64,000 nucleotides of DNA, from the NCBI GenBank assembly GCA_020638465.1, contig JACKIM010000001.1, positions 1,331,501 to 1,395,500 on the forward strand. Direction: 5' to 3'. The notes under the pieces are model-generated. The model had not been told where the DNA came from and did not search any database. It saw only the letters and a program-made list of their open reading frames with translations. Source of the stretch: Geminicoccaceae bacterium (GTDB taxonomy: Bacteria > Pseudomonadota > Alphaproteobacteria > Geminicoccales > Geminicoccaceae). Shown piece by piece: positions 7,171 to 15,938 of this stretch (its first letter is position 1; every line of letters begins with the position of its first letter). Made by a program: the position numbers and the translations under genes.

Positions 7171-8214
7171 ATGTCTGGCCGGCACCACACCTGGCCCGAT
7201 CTGGCCAAGGGCCTTTCCATCGTCATAGTCGTCTATGGTCACGCAGTTGTCGGTGTAACAGCCGATATCCCCATCGATCCGGGGCTTTACGCCCTGCTGA
7301 TGAAGCCGCTCAGCCAGTTCCGCATGCCCCTTTTCCTTTTCGTGTCGGGACTCTTTGCAGCAAACGCCCTCAAGAGAAGCTGGCCGGAATTCGTGGATCG
7401 CACGCTGTTGCAGCTCATCTATGTCTTTGTACTGTGGAACCTGCTGCAATACGGATCCCGGATGGCCTTTGCAGGCTTTGCCAACCACCCGGTCGATCCC
7501 ACCATCCTTCTGCGCTTCCCAATCGATCCGCTCAACGTAACGTGGTTCATCTGGGCCCTCATCGTCTACAACGTGATCTGTCGGGCATGGCAGGGACATT
7601 CCCACATCGTGCTGTTCGCCGTTGCCACGTTTCTTGCGCTCGACCCCATCGAAGGAGTGACTTATGCGCTTGAGCAGACAACACGTTTCTTCGTGTTCTT
7701 CCTCGCGGGGACGGCCATGTCATCCTGGTTGCTCGGCCGCGACTGGAAGGTGAAAGGCTGGCATGTGGGCTTGTCGATACCGGCCTATTTCATCGGTTCG
7801 GCACTCTTCCTCCAGACGGGACTGGCGGAACATGCCGCAGCCATCCTCGCGATGCGATGCGCGGGCATCACGTCGATCATCCTGCTTTGCATGTGGTTCG
7901 CCGGGAAATTCCAATGCACCAGCCTCGCATGGCTGGGACGCAACTCGATCGCGATTTTCGTCATGCACACGATCGTCACGGCCGGAGCCCGTGAGCTGCT
8001 GTTGCGCACGGGGCTGACCGACAACTTCATCGTGCTGGTGATGGCTGCATGGATTGCGGGTGTCGTTGTACCGCTGGCGCTGAAAGTTGCACTGGACCGC
8101 CTGGGCGTCCCATGGCTGTTCAGACGACCCAGCTGGTTTCGCCTTCCCCGGCGGGAACCGGCCATGACACAAACTCACGCCAACACGACCGGCAATATTC
8201 CCATGACCGGGTGA
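7171..8214 (+). CDS. Acyltransferase family 3 membrane protein
   Basis: A 347-residue polytopic membrane protein of the acyltransferase-3 family (OatA/NodX/OafA type). It starts MSGRHHTWPDLAKGLSIVIVVYGHAVVGV: the conserved Asp and the His of the YGH motif after the first helix are typical of the catalytic site. About nine or ten hydrophobic segments follow, then a short basic, Pro-rich cytoplasmic tail (about 315-347). These enzymes move acetyl or other acyl groups across the inner membrane onto sugars of LPS, capsule or peptidoglycan; the substrate here is unknown. The ribosome binding site TAGGAG lies before the ATG. No linked polysaccharide genes are seen next to it. Confidence 0.8.
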   Translation: MSGRHHTWPDLAKGLSIVIVVYGHAVVGVTADIPIDPGLYALLMKPLSQFRMPLFLFVSGLFAANALKRSWPEFVDRTLLQLIYVFVLWNLLQYGSRMAFAGFANHPVDPTILLRFPIDPLNVTWFIWALIVYNVICRAWQGHSHIVLFAVATFLALDPIEGVTYALEQTTRFFVFFLAGTAMSSWLLGRDWKVKGWHVGLSIPAYFIGSALFLQTGLAEHAAAILAMRCAGITSIILLCMWFAGKFQCTSLAWLGRNSIAIFVMHTIVTAGARELLLRTGLTDNFIVLVMAAWIAGVVVPLALKVALDRLGVPWLFRRPSWFRLPRREPAMTQTHANTTGNIPMTG

Positions 8215-8550
8215 ACATGGCACCGAACTACAGGGATATGATCCGGGCGTCACGCATATCCATCATGGCCACCAGTCCCTCCAGGGAGGGAACACGATGA
8301 TCGCATGGGCTGCAAGCCTCGCGCCCGTCCACGCGGTGCCGGATTTCCCAGCATTCTTTCACTCTGGCGAATGACGCGATGCTTCGCACTGCGTGCCCGG
8401 ACAAGGAGTGCTGCACGTCAGATATCGCCATTCCACCCTTTCACCGAACGGATTTCAATCTTATTTCGTCAAATGGTTTATTTTATGATTGATTATTCAA
8501 TCATAGGTTTAGTATATTTGGTCGTCATCTCCATGCCTGATGGAGTTCTA
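8215..8550. promoter_or_regulatory. Leader region of the MarR-type regulator
   Basis: The left part is GC-rich and holds a tight palindrome, TCCCTCC-AG-GGAGGGA (8275-8290), just after the acyltransferase gene. The right part (8450-8530) turns AT-rich and contains the inverted repeat described separately. The open frame running through here ahead of 8551 looks non-coding. Confidence 0.4.
8484..8505. promoter_or_regulatory. Perfect inverted repeat, candidate operator for the MarR-type gene
   Basis: TATGATTGA and TCAATCATA form a perfect nine-base inverted repeat with a TTAT centre, in AT-rich DNA about 45 bases before the regulator's ATG. MarR-family dimers usually bind such palindromes of 16-22 bp and repress their own gene. 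Binding is inferred from position and symmetry. Confidence 0.5.
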
Positions 8551-8979
8551 ATGTCCAAATGTGCTACGTTAAATCAGAACCGTGAAACTATCGACATTGC
8601 CATGGCGAGTCGTCGTCTTGCAACAATTGTCGATGCTCTTCAGGAGGTCACCCATAACCATACCACACTTCTGACCTTGAGAACATTTCTCGCGGTCGGT
8701 ATTCAGGAAGGTCAGGGCGTTACCGAAATTGCGGAACGCCTTGGCGCAGCGAACGCCACCATTTCGCGCCAGCTGCTCGATCTCGGCATTCGCAATCGCA
8801 AGCTCGAAGATGGCTTCGGCCTCGTCGAACCCCGCGTGGATCGCAGCGATTTGCGAAAACGGTCCTACTACCTTACCGACAAGGGCCGCGATGCCATGAA
8901 TTATGTCGTCAGACAACTCATGAGCGACGAGACGCTTCCGCCGATCGAGACAATCAGCGCCAAGATGGCCGTTGGTTGA
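8551..8979 (+). CDS. MarR-type winged-helix transcriptional regulator
   Basis: A 142-residue protein. I chose the ATG at 8551 (MSKCATLNQNRETIDI) because GGAG precedes it. The core is a winged helix: TLRTFLAVGIQEGQGVTEIAERLGAANATISRQLLDLGIRN is the recognition region (about residues 48-88), followed by the wing segment FGLVEPRVDRSDLRKRSYYLTDKGR. The last is the typical MarR wing, where D-R-S-D-x-R is followed by LTxKG. It probably acts as a ligand- or stress-responsive repressor. No divergent target gene is present; the nearest genes are an acyltransferase upstream and an ABC permease downstream. The palindrome at 8484-8505 suggests autoregulation. Confidence 0.8.
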   Translation: MSKCATLNQNRETIDIAMASRRLATIVDALQEVTHNHTTLLTLRTFLAVGIQEGQGVTEIAERLGAANATISRQLLDLGIRNRKLEDGFGLVEPRVDRSDLRKRSYYLTDKGRDAMNYVVRQLMSDETLPPIETISAKMAVG

Positions 8980-9313
8980 ACAATCGAACTCGATGACACC
9001 ACTGGAGATGCTGTACATCACCAACTGAGAGCCACCAGCGGCCTGACGATGTGGTCGTCACATCCGTCCATCGCGCAGGCCTGCCGGTGGCTCTCCGCAG
9101 TTCCCTTCCGCTCCCGAGGGAACACCGGACCGCGGAAAGGAAATCCGGGCCGGCCGATGACGGGAACATGTCGTCCTGCCTTGCCCGATCCCGACACTCG
9201 GCAATTCCCGCCTGTCCTGCTATGCACCCCATGCCATGCTACTGGTCGAGCGTCATCAGTGGCAGGTGCGGCCTCGCGGGGTCGTTTCATCCAGCCCAAT
9301 CGTTGGAAATCGG
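8980..9313. other. Intergenic region before the ABC permease
   Basis: This GC-rich stretch lies between the MarR-type gene and the permease. The permease frame is open through part of it (an ATG at 9236), but no ribosome binding site precedes that ATG. I see no RNA gene or convincing promoter. Confidence 0.3.
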
Positions 9314-10159
9314 GTGACCGGCGACGACAACCTCGACAAGGCCACGTACCGGCCGCCTCCAGGCGGGACCGGAGCGGCGCGGTGGCAGCGCCGGACCACC
9401 GACATTCTTGCATTCATCGCCGGGTGTGGATTGCTGGCATGGGCCATATGGCTCGGTGCCGGCAATATGAGCTACAATTGGCAGTGGTATCGCGTGCCGC
9501 GCTATATCTATCGGGTCATCGATGGCGAGATCATCTGGGGCCCCCTTGCCAGGGGCTTCATCGTCACCCTCGAGATCACCCTGTGGGGCAGTATCCTTGC
9601 ACTGGCCGTCGGCCTGGTCACGGCCCTGTTGCGGCTGTCGCGTTCGGCAGCCGGCCATGCCATCGCGACGATCTACCTTGAGACCGTGCGCAATACGCCC
9701 CTCCTCGTGCAGATGTACCTGTTCTACTTCGTTCTTTCGCCCATACTGGGCATAGAACGGTTCTGGACCGGCGTGATCTGCCTGGCCTTCTTCGAGGCCT
9801 CGTTCATTGCGGAGATCATCCGCGGAGGCATTCTTTCCGTTCCACGCGGGCAATGGGAAGGCGCCGCAGCGCTTGGCCTGCGCCCCTGGCAGGTCCAGGC
9901 ACGCGTGGTCCTGCCACAGGCCATTCCGATCATGCTGCCTCCACTGACCAGCGCCATCGTCAACCTGATCAAGGATTCGGCCATCGTCTCGACCATCGCC
10001 ATCTTCGACCTGACGACCGAAGGGCGCAACGTCGTCGCCGACACCTTCATGAGCTTCGAGATCTGGTTCACGGTCGCGGCCATCTACCTCGTGCTGACCA
10101 TCAGCCTGTCGCTTCTGGCGGCATGGCTTGAGCGGCGCAGCCTCGCGCAGATGAACTGA
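9314..10159 (+). CDS. Polar amino-acid ABC transporter permease (HisM/GlnP type)
   Basis: This inner-membrane subunit carries an amino acid across the membrane together with a second permease and an ATPase. The GTG at 9314 (281 residues) follows GGAAA; an ATG at 9236 would add 26 residues without a good ribosome binding site. Hydrophobic helices start at about residue 34. The family block LETVRNTPLLVQMYLFYF and the ATPase-contact loop EIIRGGILSVPRGQWEGAAALGL (the EAA motif) are both clear. The likely partner permease is at 12175 and the binding protein at 11240, with a yfdX gene in between. No ATPase gene is present in this cluster, so it must lie elsewhere. Confidence 0.85.
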   Translation: MTGDDNLDKATYRPPPGGTGAARWQRRTTDILAFIAGCGLLAWAIWLGAGNMSYNWQWYRVPRYIYRVIDGEIIWGPLARGFIVTLEITLWGSILALAVGLVTALLRLSRSAAGHAIATIYLETVRNTPLLVQMYLFYFVLSPILGIERFWTGVICLAFFEASFIAEIIRGGILSVPRGQWEGAAALGLRPWQVQARVVLPQAIPIMLPPLTSAIVNLIKDSAIVSTIAIFDLTTEGRNVVADTFMSFEIWFTVAAIYLVLTISLSLLAAWLERRSLAQMN

Positions 10160-10248
10160 GTTTCATGAGCAATTAACGTTACATCCTTGTTTCCTCGTCG
10201 GAAAATCATTCCTGCCAGTGGTTGGTTATGGAATGAAAGGTACGAGAG

Positions 10249-11010
10249 ATGTCTAAAAACAGGATTCTTGCTTCAGCACTGGTCGCGGGATTGATGTCCG
10301 CAACGGCGATAGCGCTTCCTGTCCATGCGACAGACGCAAGCGCCGGGCCGGTCGACAAGGTGGCCGAAGCGACAAAACCCAAGGATGAAACCAACGAAAG
10401 CCTGCTGAAACTGTCGAATGAGGGCTTTCAGGCGATGCGCGGCATCCGGGCCGCGCGGATAGCCATATTCAACGGACAGACGGACGTTGCCGCCAAGATG
10501 CTCACGGAGGCCAAGGATTCTCTTGATCTTGCCGTCAAGAATGCTCCCGACTTCGCGATCAAGAGCCAGGTTTCGATTGGCGGGAAGGTCGTCAACACCA
10601 GCAATGACGATGGAAAAGTCGACCTTGTTCCCGTCGATGCGGAACTCATGGTCGCCGACAATTACATCGACAGTCCCGAAAAGCAGTCGCACATCGCCAC
10701 CGCCAACGAGCATATCAAGAACGGCGATCACAAGAAGGCCCTTGAGGAACTCAAGCTCGGCAATATCGACGTCAGCTACATGCGCGTGCTGATGCCGCTG
10801 CAGGCGACCCAAAAGCATGTTGATGATGCGATCACGATGATGAACGAAAAGAAATTCTACGAGGCGAATCTGGTACTGAAAGCTGCCGAAGCGGGCTATC
10901 AGTATGATACCATCGTTCTCGAGGGTCAGCCGGCTACCACGACTGGTAATGGCGACACGGCCGACAGTGCAAAGGCCGCGAGCGACAACGCAAAAACCAG
11001 CGCCCAGTAA
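10249..11010 (+). CDS. YfdX-family periplasmic protein
   Basis: A 253-residue secreted protein: residues 1-28 form a Sec signal (cleavage after VHA). The YfdX core follows, with ESLLKLSNEGFQAMRGIRAARIAIFNGQTDVAAKMLTEA near the start and the DNYIDSPEKQSHIATANEHIKNGDHKKALEELK region in the middle. The core is all-helical, as known for the family. The last 30 residues are low-complexity (Thr, Asp, Ala, Ser). YfdX proteins are linked to acid and multidrug tolerance and to chaperone-like activity in the periplasm of enterobacteria. A strong intrinsic terminator follows, so this gene ends its transcript. It separates the two permease genes of one ABC system, which is an unusual arrangement. Confidence 0.8.
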   Translation: MSKNRILASALVAGLMSATAIALPVHATDASAGPVDKVAEATKPKDETNESLLKLSNEGFQAMRGIRAARIAIFNGQTDVAAKMLTEAKDSLDLAVKNAPDFAIKSQVSIGGKVVNTSNDDGKVDLVPVDAELMVADNYIDSPEKQSHIATANEHIKNGDHKKALEELKLGNIDVSYMRVLMPLQATQKHVDDAITMMNEKKFYEANLVLKAAEAGYQYDTIVLEGQPATTTGNGDTADSAKAASDNAKTSAQ

Positions 11011-11062
11011 CCGACAACCGGAACTGTCCGCGTTTTTTCTCCTCTTTCCGCATGCCATGACT

Positions 11063-11092
11063 GGGGACGGCTTTTGCCCGTCCCCTCTTTTT
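11063..11092 (+). terminator. Intrinsic terminator after yfdX
   Basis: GGGGACGG and CCGTCCCC form a perfect eight-pair stem around a seven-base loop, followed directly by TCTTTTT. It lies about 52 bases after the yfdX stop codon and points the same way. Confidence 0.9.
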
Positions 11093-11239
11093 CGACATTT
11101 CTCTCCATCGGGGAAATTTCGCTACGGTTGGGCGGATCGGTCTGCTAATGACGTCATAGCGTGTTGGCGTGCCTTGTGTGTTGCCCGTTTTGAAGGTGGC
11201 AGACTGGCAAATCATGCTCTGCGAGCAGGAGAGGAAACG

Positions 11240-12085
11240 ATGCGAATTGCAAGGACGGCCCTGGTCATGGCGGCCGCGGTCATCTTGGTCACGGTATTCG
11301 GCCCGGCGACCAGCCCCGCCCGGGCGCAGGATGCCCAGAAGGCCCTGTCATCTGAAAGTGTGATCGAAACCATCAAGCAACGCGGAACGATCCGCGTCGG
11401 CCTGTCGACGTTCGTTCCATGGGCCATGCGGGACAAGAACGGAGAATTGATCGGCTTTGAAGTCGATGTCGCCAGGAAACTGGCCGAAGACATGGGTGTC
11501 GACATCGAATTCGTACCGACCGCATGGGACGGTATCATTCCAGCCCTTCTGGCAGGGAAGTTCGACGTCATCATCGGCGGCATGTCCATCACGCCCACCC
11601 GCAACCTCACCGTCAATTTCTCCCTGCCCTATGCCACATCGTCCCTGGGTGTGATGGCCAGCAAGAAACTGGCCGAAGGGTTGGCCTGGCCGGATGACTA
11701 CAACAGCCCGGATGTGACATTCGTATGCCGGCGCGGCGCGACACCATGCATCTATATTCAGGACAATTTCCCCAAGGCGACCCTTCGGCAGTTCGACGAT
11801 GACGGACAGACCCAGCAGGAAGTGCTGAACGGCAACGCCCATGCGCTGGTCGCCTCCCAACCCGAGCCGGCCTTCATCATCTATGACAATCCCGACGTCG
11901 CATTCGCTCCGACGGATGAAAAGATCGAGCCTCACAGCGATGCATTCGCGCTGCGCAAGGGAGATCCGGATGCGCTCAACTTCTTCAACAACTGGATCAT
12001 GATCAACATCCAGAGCGGATGGCTGCTGGATACCCGCGAATACTGGTTCGGCGGCCGCCCCTGGGCCGACCAGGTCGCCCAGTAG
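11240..12085 (+). CDS. Amino-acid ABC transporter substrate-binding protein
   Basis: A 281-residue periplasmic protein. The ATG at 11240 follows GAGAGGAAA and gives a clear signal peptide (about residues 1-31, cleavage near ARA). The mature protein is a bilobal type II binding protein of family 3: TIKQRGTIRVGLSTFVPW, GELIGFEVDVARKLAEDMG, and AWDGIIPALLAGKFDVIIGGMSITPTRN, with the usual Arg of the TPTRN segment that contacts the substrate carboxylate. A CRRGATPC pair of cysteines may form a disulfide. It should deliver a polar amino acid to the permeases at 9314 and 12175. Transcription is separated from yfdX by a terminator, so it must have its own promoter in the 11093-11239 gap. Confidence 0.9.
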   Translation: MRIARTALVMAAAVILVTVFGPATSPARAQDAQKALSSESVIETIKQRGTIRVGLSTFVPWAMRDKNGELIGFEVDVARKLAEDMGVDIEFVPTAWDGIIPALLAGKFDVIIGGMSITPTRNLTVNFSLPYATSSLGVMASKKLAEGLAWPDDYNSPDVTFVCRRGATPCIYIQDNFPKATLRQFDDDGQTQQEVLNGNAHALVASQPEPAFIIYDNPDVAFAPTDEKIEPHSDAFALRKGDPDALNFFNNWIMINIQSGWLLDTREYWFGGRPWADQVAQ

Positions 12086-12174
12086 ATCTGTAATCTGTAT
12101 CGAGGTGAACGGGCGGCGTCCCTGCCGATGCCGCCCGTCCCGTTTCCCGCACATCCCCGGTTCGGCCAGCCATC

Positions 12175-13068
12175 ATGTATCCCGATCCCGACAGACCGCG
12201 AACCGTCGGCAAGCTCGATATCCTCATCCTCGCCGTCATTGCGGCTGCCGCGGTGTTCGTATGGTACCGGGTCGCCGATGTCCTGGTGTATCGCTGGAAC
12301 TGGAGCTTCCTGCCTCAGGTGCTGGTTCGCCATGACGACCGGCTGGGATTGTGGGTGCCCAATCTCCTGCTTGAGGGACTGCTGACCACCTTGCGGATCT
12401 CGATGTGGTCGATGCTCATCGCGAGCCTGTTCGGCATTGCCCTGGGAGTGATGGCCACCATGCAGCGCCTGTTTCCGCGAATGGTCGCCTTCACTTATGT
12501 TGGACTGATCCGCAATATTCCCCCATTGGTGTTCATCTTCGTTTTCTATTTTTTCATTTCGTCGCAGATCGTTCCAGCACTTGGTCTCGACAGCTGGGCA
12601 CGCGACCTGGGCCACGTGGGACACTGGATCATCAACATCCTCCTGGGCCCGGGTGAACTGTTCGAGAATCTGGTCTCCGGCGTGCTCTGCCTGGCGATGT
12701 TCGAGGCGGCCTATATCTGCGAGATCGTCCGCGCGGGCATCCGGTCGGTTCCGGACAGCCAGCGCGAAGCGGCATCGAGTCTGGGGCTGGGCCGCTGGCA
12801 GGCCTTCCGCCTGGTCGTCCTTCCTCAGGCACTGCGCGCCGTCATGCCGCCCATGGCCAACCAGTTCATCATGCTGGTCAAGAACAGTGCCATCATGTCC
12901 CTGATATCCGTACAGGAATTGACCTTCACCGGCACAGAGGTCGCAGTCTCGACCAATCGCCGGTTCGAGGCCTGGATTGTCGTGGCGGTCATGTATTTCC
13001 TGCTATGCTACGGTCTCGCCCTGTTGTTCGCTTACCTCGAACGGCGCTCACGCCTCTCGGCACGCTGA
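12175..13068 (+). CDS. Polar amino-acid ABC transporter permease (second subunit)
   Basis: A 297-residue inner-membrane protein of the HisMQ family. After one N-terminal helix (about 15-35) and a periplasmic loop, helices resume at LLEGLLTTLRISMWSMLIASLFGIALGV. The family block VGLIRNIPPLVFIFVFYFF and the EAA loop EIVRAGIRSVPDSQREAASSLGLGRWQAF are both present. The first permease and this one have matching topology and long periplasmic loops between helix 1 and the core. Spacing to the upstream binding-protein gene is about 90 bases, consistent with one transcript. The ribosome binding site is weak. No ATPase gene follows; the next gene is on the other strand. Confidence 0.88.
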   Translation: MYPDPDRPRTVGKLDILILAVIAAAAVFVWYRVADVLVYRWNWSFLPQVLVRHDDRLGLWVPNLLLEGLLTTLRISMWSMLIASLFGIALGVMATMQRLFPRMVAFTYVGLIRNIPPLVFIFVFYFFISSQIVPALGLDSWARDLGHVGHWIINILLGPGELFENLVSGVLCLAMFEAAYICEIVRAGIRSVPDSQREAASSLGLGRWQAFRLVVLPQALRAVMPPMANQFIMLVKNSAIMSLISVQELTFTGTEVAVSTNRRFEAWIVVAVMYFLLCYGLALLFAYLERRSRLSAR

Positions 13069-13145
13069 CGGGACCGTTCGTCCGGAGAGGGTCGGACGGA
13101 CTTGCATGGGCCGCGGTGACACGGCGCGGATGTCGATCCCGGAAT

Positions 13146-14525
13146 TTATGAACCTGCCGTCAGGTCGACGACATTGCCGGGTTTTGAGGTCGGGGGCATG
13201 AACGCATCTCCATTGAGGAGGGAAATCCCCGACTTGTAGGCCACATGCGACAGCGATACCGACCAGGCATTTGTCAGCATGGGTGTCATGGCCAGCGTTC
13301 TCGCCATTTCCGAGAATTTCCTGAGCTTTTGATGCGTGCTTTCCGCCTCCGGATCAACCGTCCCCAGATCGATCGACAACACGCCGATACCGCAGCTCTC
13401 GACATGCTCGGCGACGATCAGGTCCGATGGCAGCCGGGCAACGATCTCGGCACAGTACGGCTTGATATAGGCCATGAGCTCACGCACGCGCGCCTGCGGC
13501 ATCGATGGCGGAATTCCTATAATCTCGAAGTAAAGAGTATCGACAGAACAATCAGGCAATGTTCGGCATTTATCAATGAACGGATCACGGAAGCGCATCG
13601 CTGCCAGCGTCTCGAAATGGATCGGAAGGACGATCACCGGCTGTTCGCTGTTCATTGCCGCTGTCTCGAGCAGGGCAGGCATCTGATCCAGTGCCCACTT
13701 GTCGACCTCGAAGTCGAATGCACCATTGACACTTTCGGGACAGACGACATCAACCGGAAGGATAGTGCCGTCATTTTCGCGCAAGACAATGTCGGCATGA
13801 TACAACCGGATCTTCTGATCCTGGAACGCGATTGTCGGGCGATAGCGAATACGCATGCCGGCGACATTCTCGTTGAACAGCTTGACCTCCGCGCTGTCGA
13901 TCGACTTGCCATAGCTCTCGATGCGGTTCTTCAGCTGCTGGAAACTGGTGATATCCTTGAGACCGAGGCCGAAGTCGAACGGCATGGTCTTGACCCTGAT
14001 GGCGGTACCACCCGGTACCGATCCGCAAAGACGGCCGGTAATTTCGGACGCGATGAGGCGGCCGCGAAGATCGGCGTCGGCCCGTACCAGCCGGGTCGAC
14101 AGGACATAGATCTCCGTTTCGCCATTGGCGACATAGACGTCGTGCTCACCGAGGCTCCTGTGCAGGGCGCTCTCGATCATCTGGAACGCCTTTTCCTTGA
14201 TCGCCGGCCAGCGCAACCCGAAACGGTACCGCACGCGGTCGAGTTCGAAAATTTGCAGGCAGCCCTTGGTGCGCTGGTCGGGCAAGGTAACGTGAACCTT
14301 GCGAAACGCCTCGATCCTTCTGGCAAAATCGCCGAAATCCAGTGGATTGAGCCCCGAAGGCGTCCGCGGAGGATAGAGCGCGAACTGCCCTTCGTCATTG
14401 TCCTGTTTGACAGTATCCCTGGCGCTATCGGCCCGCGAGCCTCCAAGCAGTTTGGCAAGAACCATGGCGATTAAATCCCCGACAACCACGCGAACCAAGG
14501 AACTCGTCACGCGCGGCACTGACAT
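13146..14525 (-). CDS. Degenerate GGDEF/EAL-type protein, probably non-catalytic
   Basis: A 459-residue protein that I cannot assign with certainty. I chose the ATG at 14525 (MSVPRVTSSLVRVVVGD). An N-terminal hydrophobic stretch (about 8-28) may be a membrane-proximal helix. The middle (about 95-200) resembles a GGDEF-like fold without the GGDEF signature. From about 225 the order of segments resembles EAL domains: HADIVLRENDGTILPVDVVCPE, then FDFEVDKWALDQMPALL, then VIVLPIHFETL, but the EAL motif and the metal-binding residues are missing. If correct, it cannot cleave cyclic di-GMP and may only bind it or another signal. It converges with the permease at 12175 and diverges from the esterase at 14828. 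Confidence 0.5.
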   Translation of the reverse strand: MSVPRVTSSLVRVVVGDLIAMVLAKLLGGSRADSARDTVKQDNDEGQFALYPPRTPSGLNPLDFGDFARRIEAFRKVHVTLPDQRTKGCLQIFELDRVRYRFGLRWPAIKEKAFQMIESALHRSLGEHDVYVANGETEIYVLSTRLVRADADLRGRLIASEITGRLCGSVPGGTAIRVKTMPFDFGLGLKDITSFQQLKNRIESYGKSIDSAEVKLFNENVAGMRIRYRPTIAFQDQKIRLYHADIVLRENDGTILPVDVVCPESVNGAFDFEVDKWALDQMPALLETAAMNSEQPVIVLPIHFETLAAMRFRDPFIDKCRTLPDCSVDTLYFEIIGIPPSMPQARVRELMAYIKPYCAEIVARLPSDLIVAEHVESCGIGVLSIDLGTVDPEAESTHQKLRKFSEMARTLAMTPMLTNAWSVSLSHVAYKSGISLLNGDAFMPPTSKPGNVVDLTAGS

Positions 14526-14827
14526 GTTCGACCATCGGCAGTTTGACAAAAAAGAATGAAAACTCCGTTAAAGGAAATCCACCATATATCGGATGCCCCG
14601 AAGATCGGAATGCCATGGCGGGCCAACCGGCGAAAGACTGCATCAAACTGCAAAAGGAGAATGGATGCACGATGTTCCCTTCAAGGAAACCGGAATATCC
14701 TCAAGGGCCGACAACCTGTGCAGCCGGACGCCAGACGCGCTATCATGCCGCTTCACGGCTTGCGAAGCGTAACGATGCCAGAAAAACACGTCTTCCGGTC
14801 GTCGAGGATCGCCGAAGGGACTCATTC
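14526..14827. promoter_or_regulatory. Divergent intergenic region
   Basis: It lies between the minus-strand EAL-like gene and the plus-strand esterase and must contain both promoters. A short AT-rich patch (14540-14595) is the best candidate. Several overlapping short frames run through it, none with a convincing start. Confidence 0.3.
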
Positions 14828-15697
14828 ATGCTCCATGCAATAGCTGCCAGCCTTGCACTTCTCATCCTGACACTCATGACCGGATCGGCAAAGGCCGAGG
14901 ATGTGGACGATCTGCCCTGCCAGCCGGCCCGGCCCTGTCCTGTCGAGGATGGCGACTATCTCCTGAGGTTTCCATCAGACTGGGACGGAAGGTCTCGCCT
15001 CCCGGCGGTGCTGTTCTTCCACGGATACAATTCGTCAGCCAGAACGACCTTCGACAGCAGCTCCTTACGCCGCGAATTTGCCGATCACGGCTATCTCGTC
15101 ATCGCGCCCGATGGTGCCCGGCGCGCGCCTGACCGTCCGCGAGGATGGCCATCCATGCCGCTGGGCAACGGAGTGCGCGATGACCTTGCCTTCACCGACC
15201 ACGTGATGGCCGACCTTCGCAGACGCGTTCCTCTCGATGACGAGCATATCCTCGTCGGCGGCTTTTCCTCGGGCGGATCGATGGCCTGGTACCTCGCGTG
15301 TTATCGCGGATCACGATATGCGGGATTCGTGTCGATTGCCGGCGGTCTGCGCAATCCGCACCCCGAAGGCGCCTGCCCCGATGGTCCCGTCCGCATGTTC
15401 CATATCCACGGTTTCACCGACCCGACAGTCCCGCTTGAAGGTCGCAGGATCGGCCCCTGGCATCAGGGTGACGTCTTCATGTCGCTCGACCTGCTGCGCC
15501 ATACCAATGGCTGCCACTCGCAACCCGACCGGTTCGAGATGGGCGAGACCTACCGCTGCCGCATCTGGGACACCTGCAGCAGCGGCGATGATATCCGCCT
15601 CTGCCTGCATGACGGCGGTCACATGCTGCCGCCGGACTGGGCATCGATGGCCCGAAACTGGTTCGAAAGTCCCACGGAGCCTCCCGCCGCGAACTGA
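14828..15697 (+). CDS. Secreted PHB-depolymerase-like esterase (LpqC type)
   Basis: A 289-residue alpha/beta hydrolase. The ATG at 14828 follows GAAGGGA and gives a signal peptide (about 1-23, cleavage after AKA). The catalytic triad is visible: HGYNSS oxyanion region, nucleophile elbow GGFSSGG (about residue 142), Asp in HGFTDPTVPLEG, and His in HDGGHMLP near the C terminus. Four or more cysteines in the second half may form disulfides, as in periplasmic esterases. Relatives are feruloyl esterases and extracellular PHB depolymerases; the substrate is open. The upstream frame (from 14543) is open but looks non-coding. A PHA regulator lies 3.5 kb away, but the two genes are not in one operon. 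Confidence 0.8.
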   Translation: MLHAIAASLALLILTLMTGSAKAEDVDDLPCQPARPCPVEDGDYLLRFPSDWDGRSRLPAVLFFHGYNSSARTTFDSSSLRREFADHGYLVIAPDGARRAPDRPRGWPSMPLGNGVRDDLAFTDHVMADLRRRVPLDDEHILVGGFSSGGSMAWYLACYRGSRYAGFVSIAGGLRNPHPEGACPDGPVRMFHIHGFTDPTVPLEGRRIGPWHQGDVFMSLDLLRHTNGCHSQPDRFEMGETYRCRIWDTCSSGDDIRLCLHDGGHMLPPDWASMARNWFESPTEPPAAN

Positions 15698-15938
15698 CAA
15701 CCACGCGGGAATTCCGACAATTACCGACTTCCCCCACACCATGGACATTGGCACATACCGACAGCCGAGCCCTGTCCAGTCGATGCCATTTTTCTTGCGC
15801 GCTGCCGGGTTGACGCTATAACGCAGGTCGTCTTCGCGACGGGGCATGATTTCGTCGCTTGTCGTCGACCCGGCGAAAGGGGCTCATCGCGGCCGTTTTT
15901 GTCTTGTGTCGTCACAGTCCAGGGAGACCATTGGACAA

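Noticed and set aside
14543..14827. N-terminal extension of the PHB-depolymerase-like esterase
   Set aside because: The extension would bury the signal peptide, and a good ribosome binding site stands before the ATG at 14828.
15840..15938. S6:S18-binding leader RNA ahead of rpsF
   Set aside because: A GC-rich stem can be drawn, but I cannot see the defined CCG-bulge motif, so I do not report it.
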